A stretch of DNA of 64,000 nucleotides from Cutaneotrichosporon cavernicola (GCF_030864355.1 NC_083393.1:3410001-3474000); one strand, 5' to 3'; shown: positions 21,799-31,828, counted from the first letter of the stretch. The notes: generated by a model from the sequence alone, not told the origin. Program-made: numbers and translations.

Positions 21799-23112
21799 AT
21801 GTCCACCAAGATCCGCCGCCCAGTCGCCATGTCGACGCCCAAGAGGCAGGTGCCAAAGACGCCCAGCCGACGCGACGCCGCGAGCCGGCAAGCCGTGCTG
21901 GACAACTACGATCTCGAAGGTGGGTGTCGCGCCGATGCGCGCGCCGACACTGTCCGGCACCTGCCCCATGGCCCTGTCCCTCGCCGTGATCGGCCCTCTG
22001 CACTGGGAAGCTTCCCCCGTTGTGTATGGCAACCTGTCGACGTCTGCACGCCACAGGTCCCCCCCTCCCTCCCCTCGCCCTCTCCTTACCTTCCCTCCAC
22101 TTCCCCTGTCTCTCCTAGTCGCACTCCGCTGTCGCCAACAACCTCGCTTCCCACCTACATGTGCGCTGACCTCAGTCTCCCATCGCACTGCTACCAAGCG
22201 TGCGGAGCTTGATAGCATGCTCTCGACCTACCTCTCCCTCGCTGAGGCCGAGATCCTCCGCATCCCGCGCGACTTGCGCACAATGACTCTCGGCGAGCTA
22301 GAAGAATGCTGGGCGGGTAACTTTGCCGACACGTCGCGGCGTCTGGCGGAGAAGCGCTTCGAGCGCACCGCGCCGTCGACGGACGAGGATGCGGTGTTGG
22401 CGGCGGCTAAGAGGTAGGTGTCTCATCACACAATGACCCTGACGGCAGGAAACGTGACGCACAGTCACCATTACCTCTCGAGAAGACGAGCAAGAGTGGT
22501 AAGTTAATTGATTCATATTGTCAGCTTACACCAGCGCGCACCAAGAAGCCGGCACCCGCACCCAAGCGGCGCACAAAGAAGGCCGCCAAGACACCTCTGC
22601 CAGCGGCGACTGGCGTGTCTACCCTTCCGCAGGACCACGAGTTCAATCCTCAGCTTCCCAAGACGCCCGCGCGTGCACCTCGGCGTAACGAGTCGTTCTT
22701 CAGCCTGAACGGTTCTCCTGTCAACCCGGAGCTGGAGAGCGAGAGCGAGCACGAAGACGAGCTGCCGGACCCCGCAGCGATGGAGGCCGCGGCCGAGCGT
22801 GCGTCGCAGACGAGCCGCACAACGAGCGCGCGCTCCAAGGCGGAGTCGAAGCGTGCACCCTCCATGATCTTCCGCCAGAGCCTGGCGCCGACGCTCGTTG
22901 ACGAGTCGCCCGATCCTGGTCGCGTCGGCATACCTCTCAGCGACGGGCGGACTCTGATGTTCGATCCCCTCGCTCTGTCTCCGGGAAGAATCGATGACGA
23001 GCTGGAGAGCGGCGGGCTGGGCAGCAAGGAGAAGGCCGGTGTCAAGAAGCTAGTGCAGGAAGAGGTGTTTCGGTCGCTCACGGAGCGTATGGAGCGCTGG
23101 AAGGCTTTGTAG
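21799..23112 (+). CDS. NBL1: Borealin / Nbl1-type chromosomal passenger complex subunit
   Basis: Exons 21799-21919, 22176-22413, 22449-22498 and 22535-23112, giving 328 aa. After a basic N-terminus (TPKRQVPKTPSRR) comes a borealin N-terminal domain (~30-85: LDNYDLEVSHRT...RAELDSMLSTYLSLAEAEILRIPRDLRTMTLGEL), which packs with INCENP and survivin in the passenger complex with Aurora B. The middle is basic/Pro/Ser-rich with TP sites that could be CDK targets. The C-terminus has a conserved-looking block (GIPLSDGRTLMFDPLALSPGRID) and a final helix. Budding-yeast Nbl1 is only ~70 aa, so this is the long metazoan-like form. Intron 1 (256 nt) is unusually long. Intron 3 (36 nt, 22499-22534) is in frame without a stop. 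I chose its ACACCAG acceptor because the nearer GTCAG breaks the frame. Confidence 0.82.
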
Positions 23113-23626
23113 CTGCTCACTTTCACGGTCATTCTCGATAAACCCCATCCACTGTCGTCTTAGATTGCAATAACTGTACCTCATGCCATGTACCTTCTCC
23201 AGCATCCAGTAAATCATTCCTGCACGTTCTTGACTGGTCGCCTTTGAAGCTCCATGCAGAAACAAGGTTGTTTGGTTCAGTGGACCCAAGGAGGGTTGAG
23301 GCTGCGGAAGCAAAATGCCACGAGGAAAATTGGCCATTTGCTGTCGCCACCCAACCGCAAACGGCTTAGTTCCTTTCGCCACCGTAACCTGCCCTCTCAT
23401 CCACTCAACGTCTCATCCACTCAACCTCTCATTCACTCAACCTCTCATCCACTCAACCTCTCATCCAACTTCTCTACACTCATCTACACCTTCAACAGCT
23501 CGGACGCCGCACGCCCTTCGTTGCCTGCTCTTCCCTCTTCATTCGCTTTGAGCACTCGCTCCTCTCGATCCACTCTAGCCTCAGGCAGCCCTTTCTCCCC
23601 ACCTCCTCAACACAACCTTCATCCAA
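23113..23626 (+). promoter_or_regulatory. CWC25 promoter and repeat-bearing leader
   Basis: 514 bases between the borealin stop and the CWC25 start. The proximal half is very C/T-rich and contains the 16-bp tandem repeat at 23395-23471. The distal half shows nothing recognisable. Confidence 0.5.
23395..23471 (+). repeat. 16-bp tandem repeat in CWC25 leader/promoter
   Basis: Four and a half near-identical copies of TCTCATCCACTCAACC (copies start at 23395, 23411, 23427, 23443 and a partial at 23459), ending ~155 bases before the CWC25 start codon. Confidence 0.95.
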
Positions 23627-25084
23627 ATGGGCGGCGGCGACCTAAACATGAAAAAGTCCTGGCACCCAGCCCTCCTGGTGAACCAGGACAAGGTGTGGCA
23701 AGCGGAGAAGAAAGCTTCAGAGGAACGCAAAGCCCTCCGCCAGCTCCAGAAGGAACGCGATGAGGAACGCCAACTCGCCGAGCTCCAGCGTCTTCAAGAG
23801 GCTCAAACCGGAAAGAAACGCGTAGAGAAGCTGGACTGGATGTACGCGGCACCCTCCTCGTCTGGGATGGGTGGGGGACGTACCGAGCGCGAACTGGAGG
23901 ATTATCTGTTGGGCAAGAAACGCGTCGATGAGGCCCTTCGTGGGGCTGATAAGGATGTGGGGAACACGTCCAAGGATTTCATTATTGCGCAGAACGCCAA
24001 TACCGCGCGTGATACGGCTGCGAAGATTCGGGAAGATCCCATGCTGGCAATGAAGAAGGCTGAGCAGGCGCGGTTGGCGGCGCTTATGAATCGCCCGGAT
24101 ATTCGGCGCGCCCTCAAGGCCAAGCAGGGGGAGGGGAAGGAGGAGAAGAGGGAGCGGAGGAGGGCCGAGAAGGAGGAGAGGCGGCGGGAGAGGCACGAGA
24201 GGAGGTCGGGCTATTCGGACGAGGAACGGGAGCGTCGACACCGCCGTGATCGCGACGACCGCGATGACCGGAACGATCGCAGGCGTGACCGCGACCGCGA
24301 TTATGACGATCGGAAGCGCGACCGATACGATGAGAGCGAGCGCCGCCGCGACAGGCGCGATGACCGCGACGACCGTGACCGTAGACGCAACTCGCGCTCT
24401 GTGTCCCCACGCCGTGACGACCGCGAGACGAAGCGGCGCGACTCGCGCTCCGATTTGCCACGTCGCGACCGCGGACGCGACCGCGACGACACGCCGAAGC
24501 GGGAGCCTCGTAGCCCTCGCGACCGCTCGCCTGTCAAGCCGGAGCGCGACATGTCCCCCAAGCGCGAGCGCAGCCCTCGCGAGAGGAACGGCGGCAACCG
24601 CGACTTGCGTAACGGCGCGAACGGCAACGGTGACACGCGCTACAATGGCCGACGTGACGAGCGCAACGGTGGCCCGCACAACTTGAACAACGGCGCTCGC
24701 GACTTGCGCAACGGCCGAAACGACCGCAACGACTCTCGCGACTTGCGTAACGGCAACGGACGCGCGTACGATCACGCTCCACCCCGCCACCCCTCTCCCG
24801 AGCGCAAGCCAGCTGGTAACGCGCTTGACGACATGCGCGCAGCCCGCCTCGCGGCCATGACTGGCGCTGCAAACCAGATGTCTGCCGAGCGGTCGACCAA
24901 GCTCGCACAGCGGGCTGATGAGGAGAAGCGTGTGTTTGAGGCCGAGGAGCGTGCGAGGGCCAAATACCACCGCGACGAGGCGGCGGGCATGTTCATGAAG
25001 CACCAGGAGCAACTGGGTGGTTCTGTTGGGCTTGCGGAGAACCTGCAGCGTCGTGGTGGCAAGGGACTGCTGCGTGACATTTAG
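23627..25084 (+). CDS. CWC25: Pre-mRNA-splicing factor Cwc25
   Basis: Single exon, 485 aa, one of very few intronless genes here. The N-terminus is diagnostic: MGGGDLNMKKSWHP, then KVWQAEKKASEERK, then EKLDWMYAAPSS, and later the conserved LLGKKRVDEAL and QNANTARDTAAKIREDPML segments. Cwc25 enters the activated spliceosome at the first catalytic step and sits near the branch helix; the extreme N-terminus is the functional part. Residues ~170-420 form an Arg/Asp/Glu-rich RS-like low-complexity region with RDRDDRD-type repeats, followed by a conserved C-terminal helix segment and ...GGKGLLRDI. A 431-aa antisense open frame here is a product of codon composition. Confidence 0.93.
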   Translation: MGGGDLNMKKSWHPALLVNQDKVWQAEKKASEERKALRQLQKERDEERQLAELQRLQEAQTGKKRVEKLDWMYAAPSSSGMGGGRTERELEDYLLGKKRVDEALRGADKDVGNTSKDFIIAQNANTARDTAAKIREDPMLAMKKAEQARLAALMNRPDIRRALKAKQGEGKEEKRERRRAEKEERRRERHERRSGYSDEERERRHRRDRDDRDDRNDRRRDRDRDYDDRKRDRYDESERRRDRRDDRDDRDRRRNSRSVSPRRDDRETKRRDSRSDLPRRDRGRDRDDTPKREPRSPRDRSPVKPERDMSPKRERSPRERNGGNRDLRNGANGNGDTRYNGRRDERNGGPHNLNNGARDLRNGRNDRNDSRDLRNGNGRAYDHAPPRHPSPERKPAGNALDDMRAARLAAMTGAANQMSAERSTKLAQRADEEKRVFEAEERARAKYHRDEAAGMFMKHQEQLGGSVGLAENLQRRGGKGLLRDI

Positions 25085-25313
25085 ACGACTATGTATTTTC
25101 TAGCTCCATGTATCGGCATTGTTGGTGTACCAGCAGTTGCATTCGTCAGTGTCCCTATGGTAGCATAATGAACCGACACACCCGGCGCCTTGGGGACCGT
25201 ATGCGCTTCTATTCTGTCGAGGCCAGCTAGACGACGCAGTGTATTTGAGCACGCGGCCAAGTGTGTGAATGCGCGAAAGATGTGAAACCCTGGTGAGATG
25301 TATCACATCTAGT

Positions 25314-26577
25314 CTACTCGATGACCTTTTCCTTCTCCCCGCCCTCAATCTCCTTACGGAGCCAATCGCCAATCTCGTCCCAATAAGCCGGGGCGACATA
25401 GGTATCATTATGGGTGCCATGCGGGAACTCGCGCCAGCAGCACTTACCACCCTGGCGCAACCGCAGCTCGCGAAGAGCGAGCATCTGCGCCTGTGGCACG
25501 AGCTCGTCCCGCCGTCCACTGAGGAAGAGGATGGGTGTGCTCTTGGGGATTTTGGGGAGTGCCTTGGCGGCATCCCACCGCTCACTTAAGAGGAGATTGA
25601 CGAGAATGGGTGGGACGGGCATGACGTGTGGCACGAGGGACGCGAGGCTCACAAAAGTGTTCTCGATAATCACGCCAGACACCATGTCTGGGAAAGCGGC
25701 GGCTGTGTCGAGCACGACGGCACCGCCAATACTCTGGCCATATAACTCGTGTCAACAATGTTAAAGTGAGCACTTACGACGAGTTTGGTATTACGCAATA
25801 TGGGATGGGTGGCAATATATTCCATGGCGGTGGCTGCATCGACCTTGATGCCCGCCTCGGAAGGCGCGCCTTCACTCAGTCCATATCCCCGGTAACTGAG
25901 CATGAAGACATTACACGCGAGCTCGGACACGAACTTGCGTGCGAGAGGAATGCGGTGCCCGAGATTGCCGGCATTAGCATGGAACATGACGACGGTGGGT
26001 CGGGAGCGGGCGTATTCGAGCGCGTCGGCCGAGTCCTTGACTTGATCCCAGGCGGCTAGTTCACTCTCTCCGCGGTCCTTGAGTTGCGCGCTGTTCAGTC
26101 CACGCAGCTCGTGGAGGGGCACGACGCGTTGGCGCGCAGGGATCACATAGGCCTTGATACGCAGCCCGTCGGGCGTGGCAAGAGTCACGTCCTCGTATGG
26201 GAGGGCGGCTTCAGTCGGTTTGGGGACCACTGATGTCAGATGAGGGAGAAGGAAACTGACTTGTTCGAGATCCTTCGGGGAAGTCGGCGGGGTAGATTAG
26301 CCGGCGCTGGAAGTACCATAGCGCGCCGGCAAGGAATACGGGGATCGTCAGCGTCACGCCGAGACCGTACTGGTGTCAGCTTGATGTGGAACGGTCCGAG
26401 AGATGAAGAGAGAGGCTAGGTGTTCTGTGCGACCTGCGTGACTGCACATCCATCACGAAGGAGGGAAGTATCGACCATGCCACGTTGCGGAAGTGGTCTC
26501 GGTCGCGCAGTGGAGACCTAGCCACAATGCGATCCACTTACCTTGGCCATGGTGTAGAATGTTGACGCGGACACCAT
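25314..26577 (-). CDS. Alpha/beta hydrolase, Bem46/ABHD13 type, membrane-anchored
   Basis: Exons (minus) 26577-26542, 26369-26261, 26229-25778 and 25745-25314, giving 342 aa. Residues ~13-32 (YGLGVTLTIPVFLAGALWYF) form one membrane segment followed by basic RRLIYP, so the enzyme domain is on the far side of a signal anchor. The fold motifs are clear: VVMFHANAGNLGHR (oxyanion loop), LSYRGYGLSEG, nucleophile elbow GQSIGG (Ser204), acid LSGRRDELVP (Asp279) and base PHGTHND (His311). The triad is therefore complete. Bem46 proteins affect polarity and membrane in fungi, but their substrate is not established. The first intron (172 nt) splits the gene after 12 codons; a second ATG at 26550 is also possible. 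It is convergent with CWC25, with 229 bases between stops. Confidence 0.88.
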
Positions 26578-26779
26578 CCTACTCCAAGCTGCGGCGACTT
26601 TGTGTGTTGGGAGGGGAGGATGCAAGGCCCAGCTGAATGTGCTACGCACAAACGCATTCAACGTCGACCTCCACCCGGGCCACGATCAAGGCACCATGAA
26701 ATGCGACGGACAAGTCATGCATCTCCGCCTCCTCCTCATCAATCTAAACTACACAAGATTGCATGTAAAGTCATCTATA

Positions 26780-28206
26780 TTACAGAATCATCGCGACTGC
26801 CCCCATCCCCGCCGCGGCAGCAACGATCCAGCTAGCGCCCATGGCGGCGGCGGCGTTTTTCATAAAGCTAACGTTCCACCCCTTGGACTTGTAGTTGCGG
26901 ATGAGGTTGTCGACCTCGGGCGCGTTGGGCCCTTGCGAGTTAAGCTGGAACTCTTCCGACGTAAACACGTTCGTGTAGTTGCACACATTGGACGCGTTGT
27001 ACCCCGGCCGGTCGGGGCAGTACTCTGGCACGGCGATTTGCAGGTAGAATGTGGAGCCGTGGCACTCGACGCACGCCTCTCCGGGATCGTAGTATTGGAT
27101 CGGGTAGAAGGTTGTGTTGCCCTCGTCGGCCATGATTTCTGGGGTTAGCGGCGTTTGGGATTAGGGGGGGCCGTTAGAAACGAGTCCTGCACGTCAACTC
27201 ACTGTCCTTGCGCGTCCGGAGACGCCCCTTGGGGATGAGGCTGCCGTCGGCCGGGTTGTCCTCGCGGAACGTCTTGACCTTTTTAGTTTCGTTACTCCAC
27301 AGGAAGAAGTGCAGCTCGTCTTTACTTGGCCCGTCGTACGACCACCAAATACCGCCCGTGGCTTCGAACGACCCTGTTGTTAGCTCCGACACAACACGGA
27401 GACTCACAGAAACTGCCCTTGGTCGGCCACGTAATGTTCATTGGATAGCGCGTGTGGTCGGCTGTGTCCCATGGCCCCTCAGCCGTGTCAGTTGGCGTTG
27501 GGGTATTGTCCGGCTTGTTCGAAGTCTGGTCGTTGTTGGTGTTGGTTGGTTTGTCGGCATTGTTCGTCGAGCCCGTGTTGCCCTTGTTGCCCGTGTTGCC
27601 GTTCCCGGTGTTGGTGTTCCCAGTGCCAGCAGTGTTTCCAGTGCCGCCAGTGTTGCCAGTGCCGCCAGTGTTGCCAGTGCCGCCAGTGTTTCCAGTGCCG
27701 CCAGTGTTGCCAGTGCCGCCAGTGTTTCCGGCACCAGCGTTGCCACCCGTGCCGCCAGTATTTCCGCCATTCGTGCCGCCGTTCCCTGTTCCAGCGTTGC
27801 CGCCAGTGCCAGTACCAGTGCCAGTACCAGTGCCAGTACCAGTGCCAGTGCCGGCATCACCGCCCGTCCCCCCGTCCGTCCCGCCAGCGGTAGCTCCATT
27901 GCCGCCGGTTCCACCATTGCCTCCGCCAGTGCCAGTGCCGCCAGTGCCTCCGCCGGTGCCACCGCCAGTCCCGCCAGTGCCACCTCCAGTCCCGCCAGTC
28001 CCACCGCCTGTCCCACCGCCAGTCCCACCGCCAGTCCCACCGCCAGTCCCGCCAGTGCCAGTCCCACCGCCAGTGTCGCCTCCAGTCCCACCAGCGCCGC
28101 CAGGAGCCTGGCGGGCTACGAGGTCGGAGCTGGGCAAACGTGCCGGCGCGGCGGAGGTAGGTATGGCGAGGAGGGCGAGGAGGGCGAGGAACGCGCTTGG
28201 GAGCAT
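26780..28206 (-). CDS. Secreted Gly/Thr-rich repeat protein with GPI-type tail
   Basis: Exons (minus) 28206-27408, 27373-27203 and 27138-26780, giving 442 aa. The N-terminus MLPSAFLALLALLAIPTSAAPA is a clear signal peptide. Residues ~35-215 are a low-complexity (GGTGG)n-type stretch rich in Gly and Thr/Asn, a likely extended, O-glycosylated stalk. The C-terminal half is a compact Cys-containing domain with WPTKGSFW, GGIWWSYDGPS, ACVECHGSTFYLQIAVPEYCPD and CNYTNVFTSEEF, then a hydrophobic end (ASWIVAAAAGMGAVAMIL) that looks like a GPI-attachment signal. I do not recognise the C-terminal domain; similar basidiomycete wall proteins are generally uncharacterised. Introns are 34 and 64 nt. The stalk length is likely polymorphic because it is encoded by short degenerate repeats. 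Confidence 0.8.
27610..28095 (-). repeat. Degenerate Gly/Thr-coding repeat tract in the GPI-type gene
   Basis: Many tandem 9- to 18-base units of the type (plus strand) CAGTGCCGCCAGTGTTGC and CCACCGCCAGTCCC, encoding the GGTGG/GNTGGT stalk. Confidence 0.9.
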
Positions 28207-29060
28207 GGTGGGGGGGTGTAATGGGGAGGGGGATGGGGAGGGGAGAGGGGGAGGGAGAGGGGGAGAGGGGGAGAGAAGGGGGTAGCGGTCTCGGAGTAGG
28301 TGGGCGCGAGGTCGTGAGGGCGTGAGGCGTGAAGGCGTGAGGGCGTGAAGGAGGGAGTGAAGGAGTGAAGGAGTGAAGGGAGAACAGCGTAAGTGCAAGT
28401 GCAAGTTATGAGGAGCCAAAGGAGGCTAGGCCAAACGGGGGCGCGAGCGTCACGTCCAGAGAAGCTGTGACTGAGAATCGGGGTTCATGGGATCCTATTT
28501 TGGAAGGGGTTGGGTTGGGAATGTATGGCCCTCTCATTGTTAGAGTGCGTGTCCGTGTTGTACGGGGTTTGTGAGGTTTGTGACTAGATGATGGCGATGA
28601 CAGGGGGGAATGAAGAGGAACGAGGAAAAGGGTAAAAACTCGTTGTCCTAAAATTCCAGTGGCTCGGCGGTGCACGCACAGGTATCAAGGTGAGAAGAGA
28701 TCCGACTTTCTCGGCACCCACACGGGTATGTTGGCATGGCATGTGCATGCTAGACACAGGATGGGGTCACACTCGTCGCTTCCTGTTGCATCGTCGCTTC
28801 CTGTTCATCGTCGCTTCGTGCATCGTCGCTTCCCGTTGGATCGTCGCTTCCTGTTGCATCGTCTATTTCTGTTCCAAGCGGAGAGTATGAGGACTACGTC
28901 GAATGACTTGTCGGAAATCTGGGGTCGCCAAGGTTGGGCGTTAAGGGTAGGCTGAACGCCATCTGGATATCTGGCAATCTGGACTTCCAGGAGGCACAAA
29001 ATGTAGACAGAATATAGCCAAAAGGTTAGTTAGGTCAAGACACAGAATAGCCAAAAGGTT
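28207..29060. other. Intergenic upstream of the GPI-type gene
   Basis: About 850 bases. The first ~180 bases are purine-rich on the plus strand (TC-rich in the leader of the minus-strand gene), including GAGTGAAGGAGTGAAGGAGTGAAGG. Further out lies the 18-bp tandem repeat at 28773-28876. The motif AGCCAAAAGGTTAG occurs twice (about 29017 and 29050) just before the tRNA-Arg 3' end. No protein gene seen. Confidence 0.6.
28773..28876. repeat. 18-bp tandem repeat, six degenerate units
   Basis: Units start at 28773, 28791, 28808, 28823, 28841 and 28859, with core TCGTCGCTTCCTGTTGCA. Some units are shortened by 1-3 bases and the last is diverged. The tract is non-coding on both strands as far as I can see. 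Confidence 0.95.
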
Positions 29061-29150
29061 AGGTCACGACGGGGGTCGAACCCGCGATCTCCTGATGACG
29101 ACAAGATTAAAGAATCGTAGTCAGACGCGATGCCATTTCGCCACGCGACC
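29061..29150 (-). tRNA. tRNA-Arg (anticodon ACG) with ~18-nt intron
   Basis: Read on the minus strand from 29150. The acceptor stem GGTCGCG pairs with CGTGACC (one G-U). The D arm has TGGCGAAATGGC, the anticodon stem TCTGA pairs with TCAGG, and the loop is CTACGA. The T arm carries GGTTCGACCCC (B box). The intron follows position 37, the canonical site (TTCTTTAATCTTGTCGTC). A TTTT terminator lies a few bases past the 3' end. Confidence 0.92.
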
Positions 29151-29398
29151 TTGGATATTGATGCTGGAACCTGCAGCCTCTACATCGGTGCCAGAGGTCC
29201 TCGAGGTGCTGCAAGTAGCTAAGCTGCCGCCCGACTGTTGAGGAGTCAAGTGTAGATGCATAGAACGGTGTTATGGGCCAGGTACTTGTAGCCCTAGGTG
29301 CCGAGGCCGGTGCGGGTGGAGGGTGACGGAAGCAAAACAACCATCTGCTTTCTTGTCAACATATCAAGAGATGGTGAGGAACCGTGCTCTGTTGTAGC

Positions 29399-30987
29399 TT
29401 AGACGTCGTTTCCGCCCATGACTACGTCTCCGTCCGAGCTGATAGCCCCGGCCCCGACGTCCCCATCGCCATTGACGTCGCCGTTCGCAGCAACGCCGGT
29501 GTCCTCCTCATCCTCTCCGTTCCCCCCGTTCTCCTCGCCATCCTCCCCGTCCCCCCCGTTCTCCTCGCCATCCTCCCCGTTCCCCCCGTTCCCGTCGTCT
29601 TCCTCGTCGTCATCCTCATCGATGTCAGAGTCCGCCTGGTCACTGTCGTCGCTGGGAGGCGGCTCGACGACGGTATCCGCCGCCGCACTTTTGAACATCT
29701 CGTGGCGGTACCGGCGCGCAGGGAGCCAGAGCTCGTTGGGTTTTCTACCACCCTTGAAGGTGACAGGCAGCCCCCACGTCCCCACAGCCTGGCTCTCTGT
29801 CACGTCTGAAAGGAGGAGGCGACGGATGAGGCCTCCCTCAAGGCCCTCGAGGAAGTGGGCCCAGAGCTGGGTTGCGTCCACCCCAGGATCGCGCCAGAGG
29901 TGGATTCGGCGCATGCTGAGCGATCGGAGGGGGAGCTTGGTGACAATGTCCATCAGGGACGAGATGGAGATAGAGCAGCCGCCGAGCTCGAGCGTGTCAA
30001 GCGAGAGGTTGAGCGGCGGGATGGGTAGTTCCTTGTCCTCCTGAGTAGCAGTCGCAACGGCCTTGGCCCAGTCGTCCATCGTGTCGTTGTTGCATGGCGT
30101 GCCGAGCCATTCGAGGAAGGAATTGGGACTACCGTGCATGTGGTAGTTGACGCGGAGCCACTTGACGTTCTTGGCAAGATGAAGGAAGTCTTCGAGCGGC
30201 TCGGGTACCGAGTTGAGCAACACGAGGTGGAGTTTCTTGAGCTGGCCTAGGTACTTGGTGACGGCAGGTTTGATGGCGGGCGAGACGTAAAATGCATCTG
30301 AGAGAGACATATTGCGAGTGATGACCTCCAGATTGGGGGCTGTGAGCCCAGCGCGGCCAGCGGCCACGACGACGCCCTGGAACAGCCGATCGAGGTCAAA
30401 CGCCTGTCCACCGAGAGCAGGGCGGATACCAGACTCTTTGAATAATGTGGTCGAGCCGTACGAGTACCACTTGGCGTCTGGACCGTCGCGGAAACGCGAC
30501 GAGCTGTTGAAGTCGCGAATGTCCAGGGTCTCGAGGTTAGGTAACGTCTTGAACGCCTCGGTGAGCATCTCGATCCACACGCCCGTGTTGAAGAGGTAGT
30601 TCTGGTCCTGACGAGCTCGCTTGGCTGCCAGCGAGGCAGCCGCCCTTCCAGAGTTAGCTCCAACTGCGATCAAGCTCACGAGCCCCGGAACAGTTCAACG
30701 GGTTTGTCGGTAGCGATACACAGGTGCTTGAGCATGGGACCCAGCTCGGCGTGCTGCGAAATGTCGAGGAGGGTCTGCAGACTGAATGTAGAGATCATGA
30801 ACTGTCGCTTGCGGAAGAACTCGTGTGACCAGGAAGCGAACGTCTTACGCTCGATGGCCTTGCAAGTCTGGCGGACGGCTGAAAGGTCTTGGGTGGGTAT
30901 CCATCTAGTGATGCGCCCCAAGACCTCTGCTGGTAACTGGGCAAATGGCGAGGCCACCTGGATGTTTGGCAGGCTCAAGGCTGTCAT
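29399..30987 (-). CDS. F-box protein with acidic repeat tail
   Basis: Exons (minus) 30987-30680 and 30644-29399, giving 517 aa. The 35-nt intron ends GCTAACTCTGGAAG. The F-box is at ~14-55 (FAQLPAEVLGRITRWIPTQDLSAVRQTCKAIERK), the Skp1-binding module of SCF ubiquitin ligases. The middle contains Leu-rich segments resembling degenerate LRRs (LETLDIRDFN, LKKLHLVLLNSVPEPLEDFLHLAKNVKWLRVNYH, LDTLELGGCSISISSLMDIVTKLPLRSLSMRRIHL), probably the substrate-binding part. The C-terminus is a Gly/Asn/Glu/Asp repeat encoded by a 30-bp minisatellite at 29521-29592. Basidiomycete genomes carry many fast-evolving F-box genes; no specific substrate can be named. Confidence 0.82.
29521..29592 (-). repeat. 30-bp coding minisatellite in F-box gene tail
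   Basis: Two full 30-base units (29521-29550, 29551-29580) and a partial third, encoding NGGNGEDGEE-type repeats; the unit is a multiple of three. Confidence 0.95.
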
Positions 30988-31174
30988 GTGGTGTTGTGGT
31001 GGTGGTGGAGAATGGAGTAGTTATGATTCATGTTATAAGCCGCGGGAAGGAAGGTGTCTTGGCCAGAGGGAGGTGGTGGGTGGAACCTCATGTAGCATGT
31101 AGGGAAGGTCGGCTGCGATAGGCCGGTCGACGTGTTCAGTTTCCTGAAGCTCGAGTGGGGTGACGCGATTTGAC

Positions 31175-31714
31175 TCACGACACACGATCACTCCTCAACA
31201 TGCCCCAGTACTGCAAAGTCTGCCATGCACCTTTATGCCAGTCGGCCTCGCGCGCCGTCCCCTCCATCCTAAACCCGACTTTACGCAGCAACCCCCCAAC
31301 AGCAGGGTTATGTACGTCGCTTCGGGCTGTGACGCGGTGCGCGCCGCATCCAAACAGTGCATCGAGAAGGGCCACCAGAGCTTGCGCACCAACTCCGGTT
31401 CGATGCACGGCGGGCGCGATGGTGATTCCAACCTCGTACGAGTCGGGCTGGTCTGCAAGGGTGTGGACGGCTACATCGCCTAGGAGGCCTGAAGAGCCGT
31501 GGATGGCTAGTTGGAGCCAGGAACCAGGAGGTGGAGGGAAGGAGGTGGGTTGGTTGGCGAGGAGGCGGTCGGCATCCTCGGACGTGTAGGGGACATGCCA
31601 GCCTTGGTGGCGCGCAACATCGGGGTTGTCTCGGTATGCTACGAAGGCGTCGCGGTCGGCTGCGGTGAGGGGGAGGATGGAGAGACGTTCGGTGGTGAGG
31701 GGTAGCGCCGCCAT
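31175..31714 (-). CDS. GNAT family N-acetyltransferase (RimJ/RimL-like)
   Basis: Single exon, 179 aa. The start MAALPLTTERLSILPL was chosen because LxTERLxLxPL is the usual N-terminus of this family; an in-frame ATG at 31756 would add 14 residues. The acetyl-CoA binding motif is clear: VGITIAPAVHRTGVGAQALVALLDALF (R-x-x-G-x-G/A). It is followed by HRVTARSDVHNPAVGGLLRKVGFRMEGTAREADW, the Asn/Pro/Lys-Val-Gly-Phe element of RimJ/RimL-type enzymes that acetylate amino groups of proteins, amino acids or antibiotics. The substrate is unknown. It sits between the F-box gene and tRNA-Asp. A short single-exon bacterial-type enzyme in an intron-rich region could be an old transfer, but codon use looks local. 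Confidence 0.87.
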   Translation of the reverse strand: MAALPLTTERLSILPLTAADRDAFVAYRDNPDVARHQGWHVPYTSEDADRLLANQPTSFPPPPGSWLQLAIHGSSGLLGDVAVHTLADQPDSYEVGITIAPAVHRTGVGAQALVALLDALFGCGAHRVTARSDVHNPAVGGLLRKVGFRMEGTAREADWHKGAWQTLQYWGMLRSDRVS

Positions 31715-31828
31715 GGTTGGATGGAAGTACATGAGCTCAGAATTCTGACTGGTCACAAAAAGGTAAACACCACTGGGTCAGTTAAACCGTGGCCAGCCCA
31801 CTCCAAAAAGATGTTCCTAGGAACGATA

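Noticed and set aside
22525..22534. GTCAG at 22520-22524 as acceptor of borealin intron 3
   Set aside because: It leaves the downstream exon out of frame; the ACACCAG ending at 22534 restores the frame and follows a CTTAC branch-like motif.
23717..25012. 431-aa minus-strand open frame
   Set aside because: Antisense to CWC25; its Val/Ala/Leu runs mirror the Arg/Asp-rich repeat of the real gene.
27208..28285. Pro/Val-rich and Ser/Ala-rich plus-strand frames of 277-337 aa
   Set aside because: Reverse-strand readings of the Gly/Thr repeat gene; the minus strand has signal peptide, splice sites and a GPI-type tail.
28773..28876. CRISPR-like array
   Set aside because: Units are directly adjacent without spacers and the genome is eukaryotic.
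31175..31714. Recent bacterial transfer of the GNAT gene
   Set aside because: Single exon and bacterial-type family, but base and codon use look like the surroundings and such enzymes are common in fungi; not enough to claim transfer.
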